Assembly: GCA_937868765.1 (NCBI GenBank)
Contig: CALMNL010000004.1
Coordinates: 1,562,749 to 1,626,748 of the forward strand
Direction of reading: 5' to 3'
Source: an uncultured Desulfatitalea sp.
GTDB lineage: Bacteria; Desulfobacterota; Desulfobacteria; Desulfobacterales; Desulfosarcinaceae
Length of the DNA: 64,000 nucleotides
Numbering within the stretch: the first letter of the stretch is position 1; every line of letters begins with the position of its first letter. The notes below the pieces were generated by a model that saw only the letters and a program-made list of their open reading frames with translations, searched no databases and was not told the DNA's origin. A program made the position numbers and the translations under genes. Positions 62,879 through 64,000 of this stretch are shown here, piece after piece.

Positions 62879-64000
62879 TCAATTTCGCTGTGCTTTTTCG
62901 CAAAGGCCCAACGCCGCCAGCGGACGGGGGTTGGCCCGTAAATGTTGAATGATCCGACTCAGAGCGGGTGCGCCCGGAGCACCGTCGACCAGGGCATGGT
63001 TCACCAGCCAGTGCCCGGCCCAATCTTCCGCGTGCGCCGGGCCGGCCTCCGAAAGGGCCAGCAGCGCCAGCGCCTCCCGGCTGCCGACGGCCAGGCCGTT
63101 GCCCAGGGTCCATGAAGCCAGGCGCACTTCCTGTTGCTGACCGGAGAGCTGACGCTGGAGCATGGCCGTGTTGAAAGGGGAGAGGCGGAAGGGCGGCACT
63201 TCTCCATAACCGTGAGCCGGGGAGGCAAAAGGCCGGATTTGTTCCATGGCCGTCATCCAGGCGAGGGAGGATAAAAGCTCCGCCGTCGGAAAATTCCCGA
63301 GCGCCGGGGTCGAAAGAATGTCCGAAAGACGCAGCGCGTTGCCGGCCAGCAGATCGGCCAGGTGCTGAAACAGCGGCCCGTCGAGACGAACCGACGCGGC
63401 TCCCGGCAGGTCGAACGAGAACTGGAACTGATCGCGCGAAAGGTGCGATCCGAAGACCGTATCTCCAGACAGTTCCGGCTCCGCGGTTTTGGAAGCGGAA
63501 GTAAAGATGTCCTGGCGGAAGAAGGGCATCCGCACCAGGTCTTTCCAGCCTTCACGCAGCCTTAGACCTGCAAGTGACGCAAAGCGCGCCTGGAGGCCGG
63601 CCGGCAGACAAATCTGGGGATAGTTCACGGCCAGGGGCAGGGCGCCGGCGTAGGGGAGGCCCAGGCCCGCCATGTCGCCGCAGACCTCATCGAAGTGGAG
63701 AATTCGGTCGGGCGTCTGGAGAAAGGCCCGGTCGAACGCCTGGACGCCGAAGCTATCGATGCTGTCCAGGGCGGCCGCCATCAAAGGGGAAACCTGGAAC
63801 AGGGCCGCACCGGCGTCGCGCAGCACCTGCAGTTCCGTAATCGCCCGCTGAAGGTTCTCTGCCCGATCCCCGGGCGCTTCCGCGGCGGTCCGCAGAAAAT
63901 GGATCAATGGTTCCCACAGCGCCCAGGCATGCGGCGTCCGATAGCTGCACACGACGACCCCGCCGGGCTTCAGGTGCCGGGCGACAAAGGCCGGGACGGC
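62879..64000 (-). CDS. Class I methyltransferase-like protein with regulatory domain (5' end beyond window)
   Basis: The frame is open from the right edge (64000) to the stop at 62879, 373 codons, so the N-terminus is missing. The first visible residues, ARHLKPGGVVVCSYRTPHAW, match the end of a SAM-methyltransferase core (HLKPGG). The rest resembles the MethyTransf_Reg domain: LHFDEVCGDMAGLGLPYAG, LAVNYPQICLPAG, LREGWKDLVRMPFFRQDIF. The nearest in-window start would be a GTG at 63952, which would cut the core, so the gene surely extends further. It is directly upstream of vgrG and probably in the same transcript. The substrate is unknown. Confidence 0.65.
   Translation of the reverse strand, partial: AVPAFVARHLKPGGVVVCSYRTPHAWALWEPLIHFLRTAAEAPGDRAENLQRAITELQVLRDAGAALFQVSPLMAAALDSIDSFGVQAFDRAFLQTPDRILHFDEVCGDMAGLGLPYAGALPLAVNYPQICLPAGLQARFASLAGLRLREGWKDLVRMPFFRQDIFTSASKTAEPELSGDTVFGSHLSRDQFQFSFDLPGAASVRLDGPLFQHLADLLAGNALRLSDILSTPALGNFPTAELLSSLAWMTAMEQIRPFASPAHGYGEVPPFRLSPFNTAMLQRQLSGQQQEVRLASWTLGNGLAVGSREALALLALSEAGPAHAEDWAGHWLVNHALVDGAPGAPALSRIIQHLRANPRPLAALGLCEKAQRN

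Noticed and set aside
1-64000. CRISPR array
   Set aside because: No regularly spaced identical repeats of 24-40 bases were seen; regular repetition is limited to the pentapeptide genes.

Overview
The window looks like a chromosomal segment of a GC-rich, Gram-negative, strictly respiratory or anaerobic bacterium, most probably a sulfate-reducing member of the Desulfobacterota (Desulfosarcina/Desulfobacteraceae-like). This is inference. It rests on the style of the hybrid histidine kinases (AHDFNN-type H boxes), on a membrane protein ending in the CxxC-IRDD-CxxC module that is common in these bacteria, on a COG2509-type FAD oxidoreductase with a cysteine cluster, and on the order of the housekeeping operons. 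No rRNA, CRISPR array, integrase or insertion sequence was found; one tRNA was.

Layout. 1-8 kb: a type IV pilin-like/GspH gene cut by the left edge, with a sigma-54-like promoter in an AT-rich intergenic stretch; a TolC-family outer-membrane protein; a small monooxygenase-fold protein; an orphan membrane sensor; an FAD oxidoreductase; a hybrid histidine kinase. 8-16 kb: htpG, then a cell-division/envelope operon on the minus strand (ftsE-ftsX-envC-ctpA-polysaccharide deacetylase). 16-31 kb: mixed metabolic and signalling genes (pyrE, two EamA transporters, an M15-like peptidase, a radical SAM protein, a PAS kinase, a large diguanylate cyclase, murB, queD, dnaJ, ubiE, DoxX, psd, an MBL hydrolase, dut, a lipoprotein).

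31-50 kb is almost entirely the information-processing core, transcribed leftwards in two operons. The first runs tRNA-Gly(CCC)-rimP-nusA-infB-DUF503-rbfA-nrnA-truB-rpsO-pnp-M16 peptidase. The second runs infC-rpmI-rplT-pheS-pheT-merR. Several regulatory structures are visible here: a strong promoter before the tRNA with an intrinsic terminator just before rimP, a long hairpin between rpsO and pnp, attenuator-like hairpins before pheS and rpmI, and an AUA start codon for infC behind a near-perfect Shine-Dalgarno sequence. 49-55 kb: a deaminase, an HsdR-N-like protein, a dNTPase with two YkgJ cysteine-cluster proteins, a flavodoxin-fold reductase with an unusual SDR, and a second diguanylate cyclase.

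55.5-64 kb is the accessory highlight, a type VI secretion tip/cargo cluster on the minus strand. In transcription order it holds a methyltransferase-like gene (cut by the right edge), vgrG, a DUF2169 protein fused to pentapeptide repeats, a stand-alone pentapeptide-repeat protein, DUF3540 and a PAAR-like DUF4150 protein. No recognisable toxin or immunity gene is present. The VgrG carries an odd C-terminal extension with a hydrophobic hairpin, and the DUF2169 protein contains a roughly 42-residue tandem repeat, so these are the best places to look for undescribed biology.
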